Assembly (NCBI GenBank): GCA_964558295.1
Contig: CAZLDQ010000003.1
Location: 1 to 62,459 of the forward strand
Source: JBDKTH01 sp964558295
GTDB taxonomy: Bacteria > Planctomycetota > Planctomycetia > Pirellulales > Thermoguttaceae
DNA: 62,459 nucleotides
Reading direction: 5' to 3'
Part shown: positions 26,741 through 37,300 of the stretch, one piece after another
Position numbering within the stretch: position 1 is the stretch's first letter
Layout: each line of letters starts with the position of its first letter
Position numbers and translations under genes: made by a program
Notes under the pieces: generated by a model
The model's database searches: none
The model's input: only the letters and a program-made list of their open reading frames with translations
Told to the model about the DNA's origin: nothing

Positions 26741-29700
26741 ATGGCTCACGTGTGCGGCAGAGTCTCTGACGAGGATCGAGTTGGTAGCGGGAGGCTGCGC
26801 GAAGGCGGAACCGTCGCTGGTCGGTATATTGTCGAGCGTCTGTTGAAAGAGACGCAGGGGATGACGACCTTCTTGGGCGCGGCGGTAGATGGCGGGAACG
26901 CCGTCGTTATCAAGGCGATTCCTGTGGACGCGGTTCCTTCGGGCACGTTGATGCGTCTGGAACACGAGACCGCCTTGCTGCGGCGCGTGCAGAGCCCATG
27001 GCTGGCGCCGCTGTTGTTTGCCGGCCGTGAGGACAATACGTTCTTTCTCGTATCGCAGTTCATTCCCGGCATTTCGCTTCAGGAGCGACTGGAGGCTGGG
27101 CCATTGGACCTGCGAGGGACCTTGATGGTCGGCAGGGCACTCTTTGCGGCGCTTCGCGACATGCACGCGCACCGGATTTTACATCGCGGGGTGCGGCCCA
27201 CGAATATCCTGGTCGACACCCAGCCGATCCCGACGACAGCCCGGCTTGTGGATTTTGCTCCGGCACGGACGATCGAGACGGGCGCGTCGCTACGGGGCCA
27301 TTCACTGCAAACCGCGTTCTACGTTTCCCCGGAGCAGGCCGGATCGATCGATCAGGACACGACGGAGTCTTCGGATCTCTATTCAGCGGGAATCGTCCTG
27401 TTCCATTGCCTTGCGGCGCATCCTCCGTTTTGCGGCGAGACGATTGGTACGGTCTTATTCGAGCACATGACCGCAAAAGTGCCGGAGCTACGATTGCTTG
27501 GCGTGGCCGTGCCGCGGGCATTGGATGAACTGATCGGCCGGCTGCTCCGCAAGGATCCCCGCGACCGTTACCAGTCGGCGGAAGCTGTCCTGGCCGATCT
27601 GGAAGCCATTATCGAGAGGCTAGACCAAGGGGATGATGATCCGCAAGTGGTCATCGGCGCGAGCGACCGGCGGGGGGACCTGACCGAGCCGGCCTTTGTC
27701 GCACGGACCCGGGAATTGGATCTGTTGGACGAACAGATTACGCGTGCCAAACAGGGAAAAGCGGGGCTGGTCTTGCTGGAGGGGGAGTCGGGGGGAGGAA
27801 AGACACGTCTATTGGCCGAGGCTGCCCAGCGCGCAGCCCGAGAAGGGCTTTGGGTGCTGCGTGGCCAAGGGACGAGCGAGGTGGCCCAGCAGCCGTTCCG
27901 GTTACTGGATGGGATTGTCGAGGGGTTTGTCGCCGCGTGCAGCTCCAATTCCCGGTTGGCCGAGACGGTTCGGTGCCGGCTGTGGGTTTACCGCGATACG
28001 ATCAGTGCGGCGATGCCCAAGCTGACCCAAGCGTTAAACTGTCAAACGTCGCAGTCCTTGGGTCCGGAAGAGTCGGGCGAAGAGCGGACCGTGCAGGCGT
28101 TCACCCAGTTCCTGGATGCGTTGGGCACTCCCGAACGTCCTGCACTCATCATTCTCGACGATTGCCAATGGGCCGATGAACTGACTTATAAGCTGATCCG
28201 TCGATGGCAGGCGGCCTCGAATGGACGCCATGTGTTGTTGATTGCCGCGTTTCGTTCGGAGGAGGTCCCCCCGGATCATCTCTTACGCCGGACGAACCCT
28301 TCCGGCCATCTTCGCTTGTCTCCCTTTGCGGCGGAGGAAGTGCGCCAACTGGTGGAGTCCATGGCCGGTCCGCTTCCGGAGGCGGCCGTGGAGGTGATTA
28401 CCCGACTGGCCGAAGGAAGCCCCTTCATGGCCACGGCGGTCTTGCGCGGCCTGGTCGAGTCTGGGGCCCTCGTGGGCAGCCCACATGGTTGGCGAACTGA
28501 ACCGCTGGCCATGGCCGACGTGCATTCCTCCAACCGGGCTGCCGCGTTCCTCGCGCGTCGTCTTGAGTTGTTGCCGGAAGCGACGCGGCAGCTTCTGGCG
28601 ATCGGCGCTGTGTTGGGAAAGGAATTTGAGTTGGATATTGCTGCGCAGTTGACGCGCCAGACGCCCTCGCAAGCGATTGCCGCCCTCGAAGAGGCGCGGC
28701 AGCGGCACTTGGCTTGGGCCCGGCCTGACGGCGCACGTTACGTGTTCGTCCATGACCGGATCCGCTCGGCCCTGCTCGAACGATTGACGTCCGAGGAACG
28801 CAAGGATTTGCATCGGCGCGCGGCGCTGTCGATCCGAGAACACTCGCCGCAACGAATCTCCGATCTTGCCTATCACTTTGACGCGGCCGACGACAGCCGC
28901 TCGGCGTTACCCTATGCTCTTCAGGCGGCCGAACAGGCGCGAAGCCAGCACGCCTTGGAGATCGCCGAACAACAGTATCGCATCGCCGAACGGGGCGCGA
29001 TGTGGGCCGAACGACAGATCCGCTACCGGGTGGCCGAAGGGTTGGGCGACGTGCTCTTGCTCCGGGGACGCTATGATGCGGCCGGCCAACTCTTCGAGTC
29101 GGCGGCCGCGCTCGCCGACGGGGCGTTTGCCCAAGCCCAGATTCGCGGCAAGCTGGGTGAACTGGCCTTCAAACGCGGCGACATGGATCGCGCCGTCCAG
29201 GATGTCAAGAAAGCCTTGCGCCTGCTGGGGAAGTATGTTCCCGGCAGGCAGCCGATCGTCACAATCTTGCTTGTCTGGGAGATCCTTGTCCAAGGGCTCC
29301 ACACCTGGTTCCCGCGGCTGTTTCTCCAGCGGCGAAAAGAACCGCTCGACGACGCCGGCCGGCTGGTGCTCCGGCTGTTCAGTTACCTCGGTCACGGCTG
29401 TTGGTATTGCGGCGACATTGTCCTTGGCATGTGGGCCCATTTGCGCGGACTCAACATGGCCGAGCGTTCGCCCCCGACCCCGGAATTGGCCCAGGCCTAT
29501 GCGGAACATGCCCCGGCCATGACTCTGGTTCCCCTCTTTCGTCGTGCAATTTGTTATGCGGACAAGTCCCTTGCCATCCGTAAGTCGCTCGGCGATCTCT
29601 GGGGACAAGGCCAGGCGTTGGTTTACTACGGAATCACACTGTATGCGGCCTCTCGCTTCACCGAGTGCGTGGAGAAGTGCCGCGAGGCGATCCGCCTCCT

Positions 29701-32700
29701 GGAACGTATGGGGGACTATTGGCTCGTCCACATGGCCCGCTACCAATTGGCCGCCTCGCTGTATCATTTGGGCGACATGCAAGGGGCCGTCGAAGAAGCG
29801 CGACTGAATCACAAGTCGGGTCTGGAACTGGGAGATGAGCAGGCCTCGGGTATTATCCTCGACGTCTGGGCGCGGGCCTCGAACGGGGCCATCCCCGAGG
29901 AGATCTTCCGGCGGGAATTCGAGCGAAACCGCCACGATGCCCAAGGAATCTCGCAGGTCCTTCTCGCCCAGGGGGTCCGTTTGCTGGGTAGCGGCGAGTA
30001 CGCCCGTGCGGCTGCCACCTTTGAAGAGGCGACCAGCCGCGCGTTGGCCGCAGGCGTAAAGAACGCCTATACGCTGCCCAACCTGACCTGGGCCGTCACC
30101 GCCTGGCGTCTCGAGGCGGAAACGACCCCCGACTGCACGCCGCTTCGCCGCCGGGCCCTGCTCCGCCGGGCGAAAACCGCGGCGCAACGCGCCCTGCGCG
30201 CCGCACGATTCTGCCGCAACGATTTGCCACAAGCCTTGCGGGAATACGGAATCATTCTTGCCATGCAGGGACGCGTTTGGAAGGCCTCCTGGTATCTCCG
30301 AAGAAGCCTGACGGTGGCGCGGCGTCATGGGGCACGCTACCAGTATGCCCAGACGCTGCAAACGCTGGGAAAGATCGGCCAAGAATTGGGATGGCCGGAG
30401 GCAAGCCGGCAATTGTCCGAAGCCAAAGCCCTTCTCGCGGAATTGCACGCGTTTCCCGACCGTGAGACGGACTCCGAATCGGCGTCGTTTCCCCAAGTCA
30501 GTCTCGCGCTGGCCGATCGCTTTGATACGGTACTCGACTCGGGCCGAACGATTGCGTCGGCCCTCTCCCCGGCCGCGATCTATGAAGAGGCACGCGCAGC
30601 CGCGCTACGGCTTCTCCGTGGCGAACACTGCGTTGTCTTGCGGCTGAATCAGGCCTTGGGCCCTCCCTTTGTGACCCCCGTACTGGGCGCCGTCAATGGG
30701 GGAGTCGATGAGGCGATGATCCATCAATCGCTCCAGACCGGTCGCGCCGTGGCGTTTGTCGAAGAGACGGCTCACACCGCCAGCGATCTGGCCGGGGGGG
30801 CCGGGGAGCGGTCGGCCTTGTGCGCGCCGATGTACGTGCGCGGCCGGCCGGTGGCCTGTCTCTATGTGACCCACGACCACGTGCGCGGCTTGTTCGGGCC
30901 GGACGAAGAACGCCTGGCCGACTTCATTGCCACGATCGCCGGGGCTGCCCTGGAAAATGCCGAGGGATTCTCCCAGTTGCAGCGATTGAATGAAACGTTG
31001 GAACGCCGGGGCGCCGAGCGAACCGCTGCGGCCGAAGCCCGCGCCCAGGAACTCGCCCGATCCAACCAGAAACTCAAACGCGTGGCCAACGAGCTGCGTG
31101 AAGCCCAGAAGGAACTGCGGGTGGCCAAGCAGGCCGCAGAGAACGCCAATGAAGCAAAGAGCCGCTTCCTGGCCACGATGAGCCACGAGATCCGCACGCC
31201 AATGAATGGCATCATTGGCATGACGGAACTGACGCTGAGTTCCGAACTGACCGACCAACAGCGCAACTACCTGACCATCGTCAAGGAGTCGGCCAATGCG
31301 CTGCTTGCCCTGCTCAACTACATCCTCGATTTCTCCAAGATCGAAGCCGGACGGATGGACTTGGAGCAGATTCCGTTTTCCGTCCGCGCGGTCGTCGGCG
31401 ACGCCTCGCGGCTCTTGGCCGTGCCAGCCTCGAAGAAGGGACTCGAATTGATCTGTCGCGTCGCTCCCGAGGTCCCCGAAGCAATGATGGGTGACCCGAG
31501 CCGGTTGCGTCAGATCATCGTCAACCTGGTCGGCAATGCCATCAAGTTTACCGAGCGGGGCGAAGTGTTTGTCAACGCGGAAGTGGAGGAATGTACCCCG
31601 CAGCGGACGGTCCTTCATCTTACGGTTCGCGATACGGGAATCGGAATCCCTGCCGACAAGCAGCAGGCCATCTTTGAGGCCTTCCGCCAAAGCGACAGCT
31701 CGACGACTCGCCGTTTTGGAGGCACGGGGCTCGGCTTGGCCATCTGTTCGCAGTTGGTGACCCTGATGGGCGGACGCATCTGGGTCGAGAGCCAGATCGG
31801 AGAAGGGAGCTCCTTCCATGTCGTGGTTCCGTTTGAGCGCTCCGAATCTGTTTTGGCCACACGGTCTGAACGGACGGCGCCCCCCGCAACAAGAGTCCTG
31901 GTCGTCAGCGGAAATGCCACCGCCCGAAGTGTCTATTGCGAAACCCTAGCAACCTTGGGGGCCTTGGTTTACGAGGCGGATCGTGTCGAGACGGCTCTGG
32001 AGGCGATTCGCCGGAATGCGCGCGAGGACAACAACTTTTCCGCGGTCGTGCTCGATATTGCCGCAACAAATCCCGAGGGCTTTGTCCTTGCCGAGAAGCT
32101 CTGCCAGGAGGGAGGCGTTTCCCGACGCAATCTGGTGATCTTGACCCCGGCCGGACAGGTTGAGAGCGCCGAGCGTTGCCGTCGCTTGGGGATGCAACAC
32201 TGTTTGACGAAACCGGTCAAGGCTTCGGAACTCTGCGAGACGTTGCTGGCTGCCATCGAGACGCTTCGGCCGGAGTTGAGTATTGGTCGGAAGGATGCCT
32301 CCGTCCAGACGGCTCGATCGCTTCATATACTCGTGGCTGACGACAGTCCGGTGAATCAGGAAGTGGCCGTCGGACTTCTCGAACTCGACGGTCACACGGC
32401 CGAGGTGGCCGACAACGGTCAGGCGGCCGTCGAGGCGTTCCAGCAGCAAGCGTTTGACGTCATTCTCATGGACGTCGAAATGCCGGAAATGGACGGGCTG
32501 GCGGCCACGGCACGAATTCGCGAGTTGGAGGAAGCCACCGGCACCCGCATTCCTATCATCGCGATGACGGCTCATGCCGTCAACGGCTTCCAGGATCGCT
32601 GCCGGGAAGCGGGGATGGACGGTTATATCTCCAAACCGATCGTGCCCGCCGAGCTTTTCCAGGCTCTTGAATCGATCAAGCCGACGCCGCGTCGTTTGCC

Positions 32701-32731
32701 TGACCAATCGAGCCCCCAACCGGTTCAGTGA
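26741..32731 (+). CDS. Giant hybrid: pseudokinase / AAA ATPase / GAF / histidine kinase / two receivers
   Basis: A 1996-residue signalling protein. Domains in order: Ser/Thr-kinase-like (about 27-290), AAA/NACHT-like ATPase (about 315-600; Walker A GESGGGKTR near 348, Walker B IILDDCQWADE near 470), an alpha-helical TPR-like region (600-1250), GAF (1255-1410), coiled coil, HisKA (SHEIRTPMNG, His 1482), HATPase (N box VNLVGNAIKF; DTGIGIP; GGTGLGLAI), receiver 1 (about 1717-1840) and receiver 2 (about 1860-1984, acceptor Asp 1911 in LMDVEMPEMDG). The kinase lacks the catalytic Asp (HRGVRPTN for HRDxKPxN) and DFG is DFA; receiver 1 lacks the acidic pair (VVSGN). ATG 26741 preferred over an upstream TTG. 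Confidence 0.92.
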   Translation: MAHVCGRVSDEDRVGSGRLREGGTVAGRYIVERLLKETQGMTTFLGAAVDGGNAVVIKAIPVDAVPSGTLMRLEHETALLRRVQSPWLAPLLFAGREDNTFFLVSQFIPGISLQERLEAGPLDLRGTLMVGRALFAALRDMHAHRILHRGVRPTNILVDTQPIPTTARLVDFAPARTIETGASLRGHSLQTAFYVSPEQAGSIDQDTTESSDLYSAGIVLFHCLAAHPPFCGETIGTVLFEHMTAKVPELRLLGVAVPRALDELIGRLLRKDPRDRYQSAEAVLADLEAIIERLDQGDDDPQVVIGASDRRGDLTEPAFVARTRELDLLDEQITRAKQGKAGLVLLEGESGGGKTRLLAEAAQRAAREGLWVLRGQGTSEVAQQPFRLLDGIVEGFVAACSSNSRLAETVRCRLWVYRDTISAAMPKLTQALNCQTSQSLGPEESGEERTVQAFTQFLDALGTPERPALIILDDCQWADELTYKLIRRWQAASNGRHVLLIAAFRSEEVPPDHLLRRTNPSGHLRLSPFAAEEVRQLVESMAGPLPEAAVEVITRLAEGSPFMATAVLRGLVESGALVGSPHGWRTEPLAMADVHSSNRAAAFLARRLELLPEATRQLLAIGAVLGKEFELDIAAQLTRQTPSQAIAALEEARQRHLAWARPDGARYVFVHDRIRSALLERLTSEERKDLHRRAALSIREHSPQRISDLAYHFDAADDSRSALPYALQAAEQARSQHALEIAEQQYRIAERGAMWAERQIRYRVAEGLGDVLLLRGRYDAAGQLFESAAALADGAFAQAQIRGKLGELAFKRGDMDRAVQDVKKALRLLGKYVPGRQPIVTILLVWEILVQGLHTWFPRLFLQRRKEPLDDAGRLVLRLFSYLGHGCWYCGDIVLGMWAHLRGLNMAERSPPTPELAQAYAEHAPAMTLVPLFRRAICYADKSLAIRKSLGDLWGQGQALVYYGITLYAASRFTECVEKCREAIRLLERMGDYWLVHMARYQLAASLYHLGDMQGAVEEARLNHKSGLELGDEQASGIILDVWARASNGAIPEEIFRREFERNRHDAQGISQVLLAQGVRLLGSGEYARAAATFEEATSRALAAGVKNAYTLPNLTWAVTAWRLEAETTPDCTPLRRRALLRRAKTAAQRALRAARFCRNDLPQALREYGIILAMQGRVWKASWYLRRSLTVARRHGARYQYAQTLQTLGKIGQELGWPEASRQLSEAKALLAELHAFPDRETDSESASFPQVSLALADRFDTVLDSGRTIASALSPAAIYEEARAAALRLLRGEHCVVLRLNQALGPPFVTPVLGAVNGGVDEAMIHQSLQTGRAVAFVEETAHTASDLAGGAGERSALCAPMYVRGRPVACLYVTHDHVRGLFGPDEERLADFIATIAGAALENAEGFSQLQRLNETLERRGAERTAAAEARAQELARSNQKLKRVANELREAQKELRVAKQAAENANEAKSRFLATMSHEIRTPMNGIIGMTELTLSSELTDQQRNYLTIVKESANALLALLNYILDFSKIEAGRMDLEQIPFSVRAVVGDASRLLAVPASKKGLELICRVAPEVPEAMMGDPSRLRQIIVNLVGNAIKFTERGEVFVNAEVEECTPQRTVLHLTVRDTGIGIPADKQQAIFEAFRQSDSSTTRRFGGTGLGLAICSQLVTLMGGRIWVESQIGEGSSFHVVVPFERSESVLATRSERTAPPATRVLVVSGNATARSVYCETLATLGALVYEADRVETALEAIRRNAREDNNFSAVVLDIAATNPEGFVLAEKLCQEGGVSRRNLVILTPAGQVESAERCRRLGMQHCLTKPVKASELCETLLAAIETLRPELSIGRKDASVQTARSLHILVADDSPVNQEVAVGLLELDGHTAEVADNGQAAVEAFQQQAFDVILMDVEMPEMDGLAATARIRELEEATGTRIPIIAMTAHAVNGFQDRCREAGMDGYISKPIVPAELFQALESIKPTPRRLPDQSSPQPVQ

Positions 32732-32742
32732 CCCCGAGCGGT

Positions 32743-34002
32743 TTACGGCAACAGGCCTCGGGCAACCACGGCAGCGTAGACGTTCTTGAGTCCCAAATAC
32801 ATCGCCGCGTTGCGCATCGACCAGTTGCGCTGCTTGGCCAAACCACTGACCTGGGCGTAGCGGTCGGTCATCCGTTGTTGGAGGCGGGCAATGACCTCCG
32901 TTTCGGTCATCTGCTCTTGCTGCGTCTCCTGGGTATACTCGAGATAGGAGACGAACACCCCGCCGGCGTTGGCCAGGATATCGGGAACCACCAAAATGCC
33001 TCGCTCGTTGAGGATCTCGTCGGCGTCGACCGTGGTGGGCGAGTTGGCGCCTTCGACGATTACCCGGGCGGCGATTCGCGGCGCGTTTTCGGCGGTGATC
33101 TGGTTGGCCGAGGCGGCCGGCACCAGGACATCGCAAGGCATCTCCAAAAGGCTTTTGCCGTCGATCGGCTCGCCGCCTGGAAATGTCTTCAGGGGCTTGC
33201 CGGTGGCTACATGGTTTGCGAGGGCGGGAAGGTCGAGTCCCGAACGATTGTAGACCGCGCCGTCGATATCGCTCACGCCGCAGACTCGAATTCCCATCCC
33301 GTGCAGGGTCATTGCGGCGACACTCCCCACGTTGCCGAACCCCTGTACGATCGCCGTGGCCCGCGAAAGGTCGATCCCCTGTTGGCGAAAGACTTCGGCG
33401 ACAACAGTGGCCACGCCCCGGCCGGTGGCTTCCCGACGACCGGGAATGCCTCCCAGCACGACCGGCTTGCCGGTGACGAAACACCCCGGGGTGGTCGCCA
33501 CGCCAGCGGAATAGCAGATCGTGTCCTTGACGTATCCCATATCTTGTTCGTTGGTTCCCATATCGGGCGCCGGCACGTAGACACCCGGGGCGATATGGCG
33601 ATGGGCGTTGCGCACGAAACTGCGGACGAGCGTTTCCTTGTCCAAACGGCTGAGCCGGGATGGATCGGCCACAATCCCGCTCTTGCCGCCCCCGAAGGGG
33701 ACGCCGATCAGGGCGCACTTCCAGGTCATCTCCATGGCCAGACCCGTGACGTCGTTGAGCGTCACTGTGCCGGTCATGCGAATGCCCCCCTTGGCAGGCC
33801 CCAATGCATCGTTGTGACGCACGATGAAGGCATGGAACGTGTGGACCTTGCCGTCTTCAAGCTGGGGGGCCAGGGCCAGTTCGATTCGCTCCTTGGGCTG
33901 GCGGATCTTTTCCAGGACGTCGCTGTCAACTTCCGGACGGATCAGTGACATGGCGTGATCGAAATTCGCCAGGGCGTTCGCGAGAATCGTGGGTTCGTTC
34001 AT
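32743..34002 (-). CDS. gdhA: Glutamate dehydrogenase (Glu/Leu/Phe/Val family)
   Basis: A 419-residue NAD(P)-dependent glutamate dehydrogenase that interconverts glutamate and 2-oxoglutarate plus ammonia. The substrate-binding Lys block ALGPAKGGIRM is near residue 70, the catalytic Lys block PFGGGKSGIV near 105, the PAPDMGTNEQDMGY block near 148, and the Rossmann motif AIVQGFGNVGSVAA near 213. The length is normal for the hexameric bacterial enzyme. Its start is preceded by GAGGA about nine bases away. It converges on the giant kinase gene (stops 11 bases apart) and diverges from the GH78 gene. Cofactor preference is not clear from what I can see. Confidence 0.94.
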   Translation of the reverse strand: MNEPTILANALANFDHAMSLIRPEVDSDVLEKIRQPKERIELALAPQLEDGKVHTFHAFIVRHNDALGPAKGGIRMTGTVTLNDVTGLAMEMTWKCALIGVPFGGGKSGIVADPSRLSRLDKETLVRSFVRNAHRHIAPGVYVPAPDMGTNEQDMGYVKDTICYSAGVATTPGCFVTGKPVVLGGIPGRREATGRGVATVVAEVFRQQGIDLSRATAIVQGFGNVGSVAAMTLHGMGIRVCGVSDIDGAVYNRSGLDLPALANHVATGKPLKTFPGGEPIDGKSLLEMPCDVLVPAASANQITAENAPRIAARVIVEGANSPTTVDADEILNERGILVVPDILANAGGVFVSYLEYTQETQQEQMTETEVIARLQQRMTDRYAQVSGLAKQRNWSMRNAAMYLGLKNVYAAVVARGLLP

Positions 34003-34167
34003 AACAGTTCATCCTCTTCCCATGGGCTAGGCTTGCTCCATCTCCTGTGGGATAAGATATCGGATCCACCCGGCGAAGGCAACCTGGCGAAAAACCGTTT
34101 CGCCTTCGGGCTCCCCCCGCGATTGGTTTTCGCTACAGGTTTCGTGCAACGGAGCTCTCCAGAGGGG

Positions 34168-34196
34168 TGTCGCAAAGTGCGTCAAAACTGTCGCAA
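34168..34196. promoter_or_regulatory. Direct repeat TGTCGCAA at 21-base spacing upstream of GH78
   Basis: TGTCGCAA occurs at 34168-34175 and 34189-34196, so the two copies lie on the same DNA face two helical turns apart. They are about 120 bases before the alpha-L-rhamnosidase start in its 312-base divergent promoter. The arrangement fits an AraC-type activator, but the sequence differs from the repeats at the rhamnose isomerase promoter. Confidence 0.35.
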
Positions 34197-34314
34197 GGCT
34201 CGGTTGATCCAGGGCGGTCGTCAGGCGAGAATCGAACGTAAACTTGGAACGGTCTTGCTCGTGCGGATGACGAGACCCCCTTACACTCCCAAGCATTCGG
34301 AGAAGGAAACTGCC

Positions 34315-37300
34315 ATGAGGAGAGTCCCGCTTCTGATCATCTCGCTATGCTGCCTGACCGAGGCCGCCTTGGCCGCCGATGGCTCGATCGCGGTCCACCA
34401 ACTTCGATGTGAGTACCGGGTCGATCCGCTGGGCGTCGATGTCGAGCAGCCACGTCTGAGCTGGCTCGTTGAGAGTGCCGAACGAGGTCAGAAGCAAACC
34501 GCTTACCAGGTTCTTGTGGCTACCAGTCTGACGAACCTTCAGGCCGATCGGGGCGACTTGTGGGACTCGGGCAAGGTCGCCAGCGACGAGACGACTTGCA
34601 TCGTCTATCAGGGCAAGCCGTTAACGTCCCATACGCGTTGCTGCTGGAAGGTCAGAGTCTGGGACAAAGACGGCAAGGTGTCGGCTTGGAGCGAGGCGGC
34701 CCGATGGTCCATGGGGCTGCTCAAGCCGGCCGAGTGGATTGCCCAGTGGATCGGCTACGACAAGGCTCGCCAGATGGAAATAGTCGATGCACCGTTGGAC
34801 GGCGTCCAATGGATCTGGCACGCCGCGGATCCCGTGCTAAAGGCTCCCAAGGGGCCACGTTTGTTCCTCAGTACGTTGACGCTTCCTGAGGGGACCAAGA
34901 TCGAAAAGGCGGAACTCTTGGCGGCCGGCGACGACACGATGCGGTTTGTCATCAACGGACGTCTGGTCACCGGGCATGAGCCGGGCCATGGCGGCTGGCA
35001 CACGATTCGGGCCGTGAACGTTGCGCAGCATCTGCACTCAGGCAAGAACGATCTGCGCGTTGAGGTCATCAACAGAGCCGACGGCCCGGCCGGCCTGATC
35101 GCCAAGCTGACCGTAACGACCAACGACGGCCGGACGATTACCCATACGACCGATGAGTCGTGGAAGTCGACAGCTACCCCTGGGGCCAATTGGCACAATC
35201 GGGAGATTGACGCCAGTGCCTGGCCCACCTGCCGCATCCTGGGCGACTTCGGCATGGCCCCCTGGGGCAAGGCCAAGCTGGCCAAGTTGCATGTGCCGCC
35301 GGTCGCCTACCTGCGAACTACCTTCCACGCCTCCAAGCCGGTCCGAGTTGCTACGTTGTATGCGACGGCCTTAGGCAACGTCGATTTGAATCTCAACGGC
35401 AAACGGGTTAGCGAAGAATACTTCACTCCTGGCTGGACCGACTACACCAAGCGGGTCTACTATCGGGCCTACGACGTGACCGACCTGATTCGCCAGGGAG
35501 ACAACGCGCTGGGGGCCGTTTTGGCCGACGGCTGGTACAGCGGCCACATCGGTTGGGGCCAGATCCGCAACCATTATGGCACGCAGCCACGCGCACGCGC
35601 CCAACTTCACATCGAGTATGCCGACGGCTCGACCGACGTTGTGGCCACCAACTCCACCTGGAAGGCGTCCACCGGGCCGATCCGCGAGGGCGATTTCCTC
35701 ATGGGCGAAACCTACGACGCCCGGATGGAACTGAACGGCTGGGACTCGCCGGGCTATGACGACCGTCGTTGGGAGTCGGTCGTCGTGGGCAGCGAGATGG
35801 ACCCCGTCATCCAGTGGCATCCGGGCCAGCCCGTGCTGGCCTATGAGGAGTTCAAGGCCAAGACGATCACCGAGCCCATGCCGGGCGTGTATGTGCTCGA
35901 TTTGGGCCAGAACTTCGCCGGCGTTGCCCGGTTGACCGTCACGGGCGAACCGGGACAGAAGATCACCCTTCGCTTTGCCGAGCGGCTTAACCCCGACGGT
36001 ACGATCTATACGACCAATCTTCGCAGTGCCCGGGCGACGGACACTTACATCTGCCGGGGCGGCGGCGTCGAGGTTTGGCAGCCGCGGTTCACGTTCCACG
36101 GCTTCCAGTACGTCGAGATTTCCGGTCTGAAGCAAGCTCCCACGCCGGACACCGTGGTTGGCGTGGCCCTGAGCAGTGCCACGCCGGTTGTCGGGCAGTT
36201 CGAGTGCTCCGATCCCGTGGTGAATCGGCTGCACTTGAACGGTTATTACACGCAGCGATCGAACTTCATCGACCTGCCGACCGACTGCCCCCAGCGCGAC
36301 GAGCGACTCGGCTGGACCGGCGACGCCCAAGTCTATGTGCGCACCGCCACGCTGAATACCGACGTGCAAGCCTTCTTCACCAAATGGCTCGTGGACCTCG
36401 AAGACGGCCAACGCGAGGACGGCCAGTTCCCGATGGTCGCTCCGGTCAAGGTGGCCGGCAACGACGGCGGCCCGGCCTGGTCCGAGGCGGGCGTCATTTG
36501 CCCGTGGACGATCTACGAGGTCTACGGCGACCACCGCGTGCTTGAAGCGCACTATGACGGCATGGTGCGGTATATCGACTTCTGCCAAAAACGCAGCACG
36601 CCCGATCTGCTGCCACCGAAGGCGTACCACTGCTTCGGCGACTGGTTGAGCATCAAGGCTGACACGCCCAAAGATATCATCTATACGGCCTACTTTGCCT
36701 ACGCCACGAAACTGACCGCGCGCACGGCCGAGGTCTTGGGTAAGACCGAAGAAGCTGCCAAGTACAACGAGTTGTTTGGCAAGATCAAGGCCGCCTTCAA
36801 CAAGGCGTATGTGGCGCCCGACGGTCGCATCCAGGGCAACACCCAGACCTGCTACGTACTGGCCTTGGCCTTCGACCTGCTCGACGAAGAAAAGCAGAAG
36901 CTCGCGGCCCGGTATTTGGTCGAGGATATTGAGAACCGCGACGGCCATCTCTCGACCGGCTTCATCGGCACCAAAGACCTGATGCTCGTGTTGGCCAAAA
37001 TTGGACGTAACGATGTGGCCTATCGACTCTTGCACAACGACACCTTCCCCTCCTGGGGCTTTTCGATCAAGCACGGCGCCACGAGCATTTGGGAACGCTG
37101 GGACGGCTGGACGCCCGAAAACGGCTTCCAAGACCCCGGAATGAACTCGTTCGCCCACTATTCGTTCGGGGCGGTCTACCAGTGGATGGTCGAAAACATC
37201 GGCGGGATCAAGACCGACGGGCCTGCCTACAAGCGACTGGTGATCGCTCCGCAGCCTGGCGGCCGGCTCACTTGGGCCAAGGTGGGCTACCAGTCGATTC

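Noticed and set aside
28907..31819. Long leftward open frames opposite the hybrid kinase
   Set aside because: They mirror the AAA, TPR and histidine-kinase coding sequence and have no features of their own.
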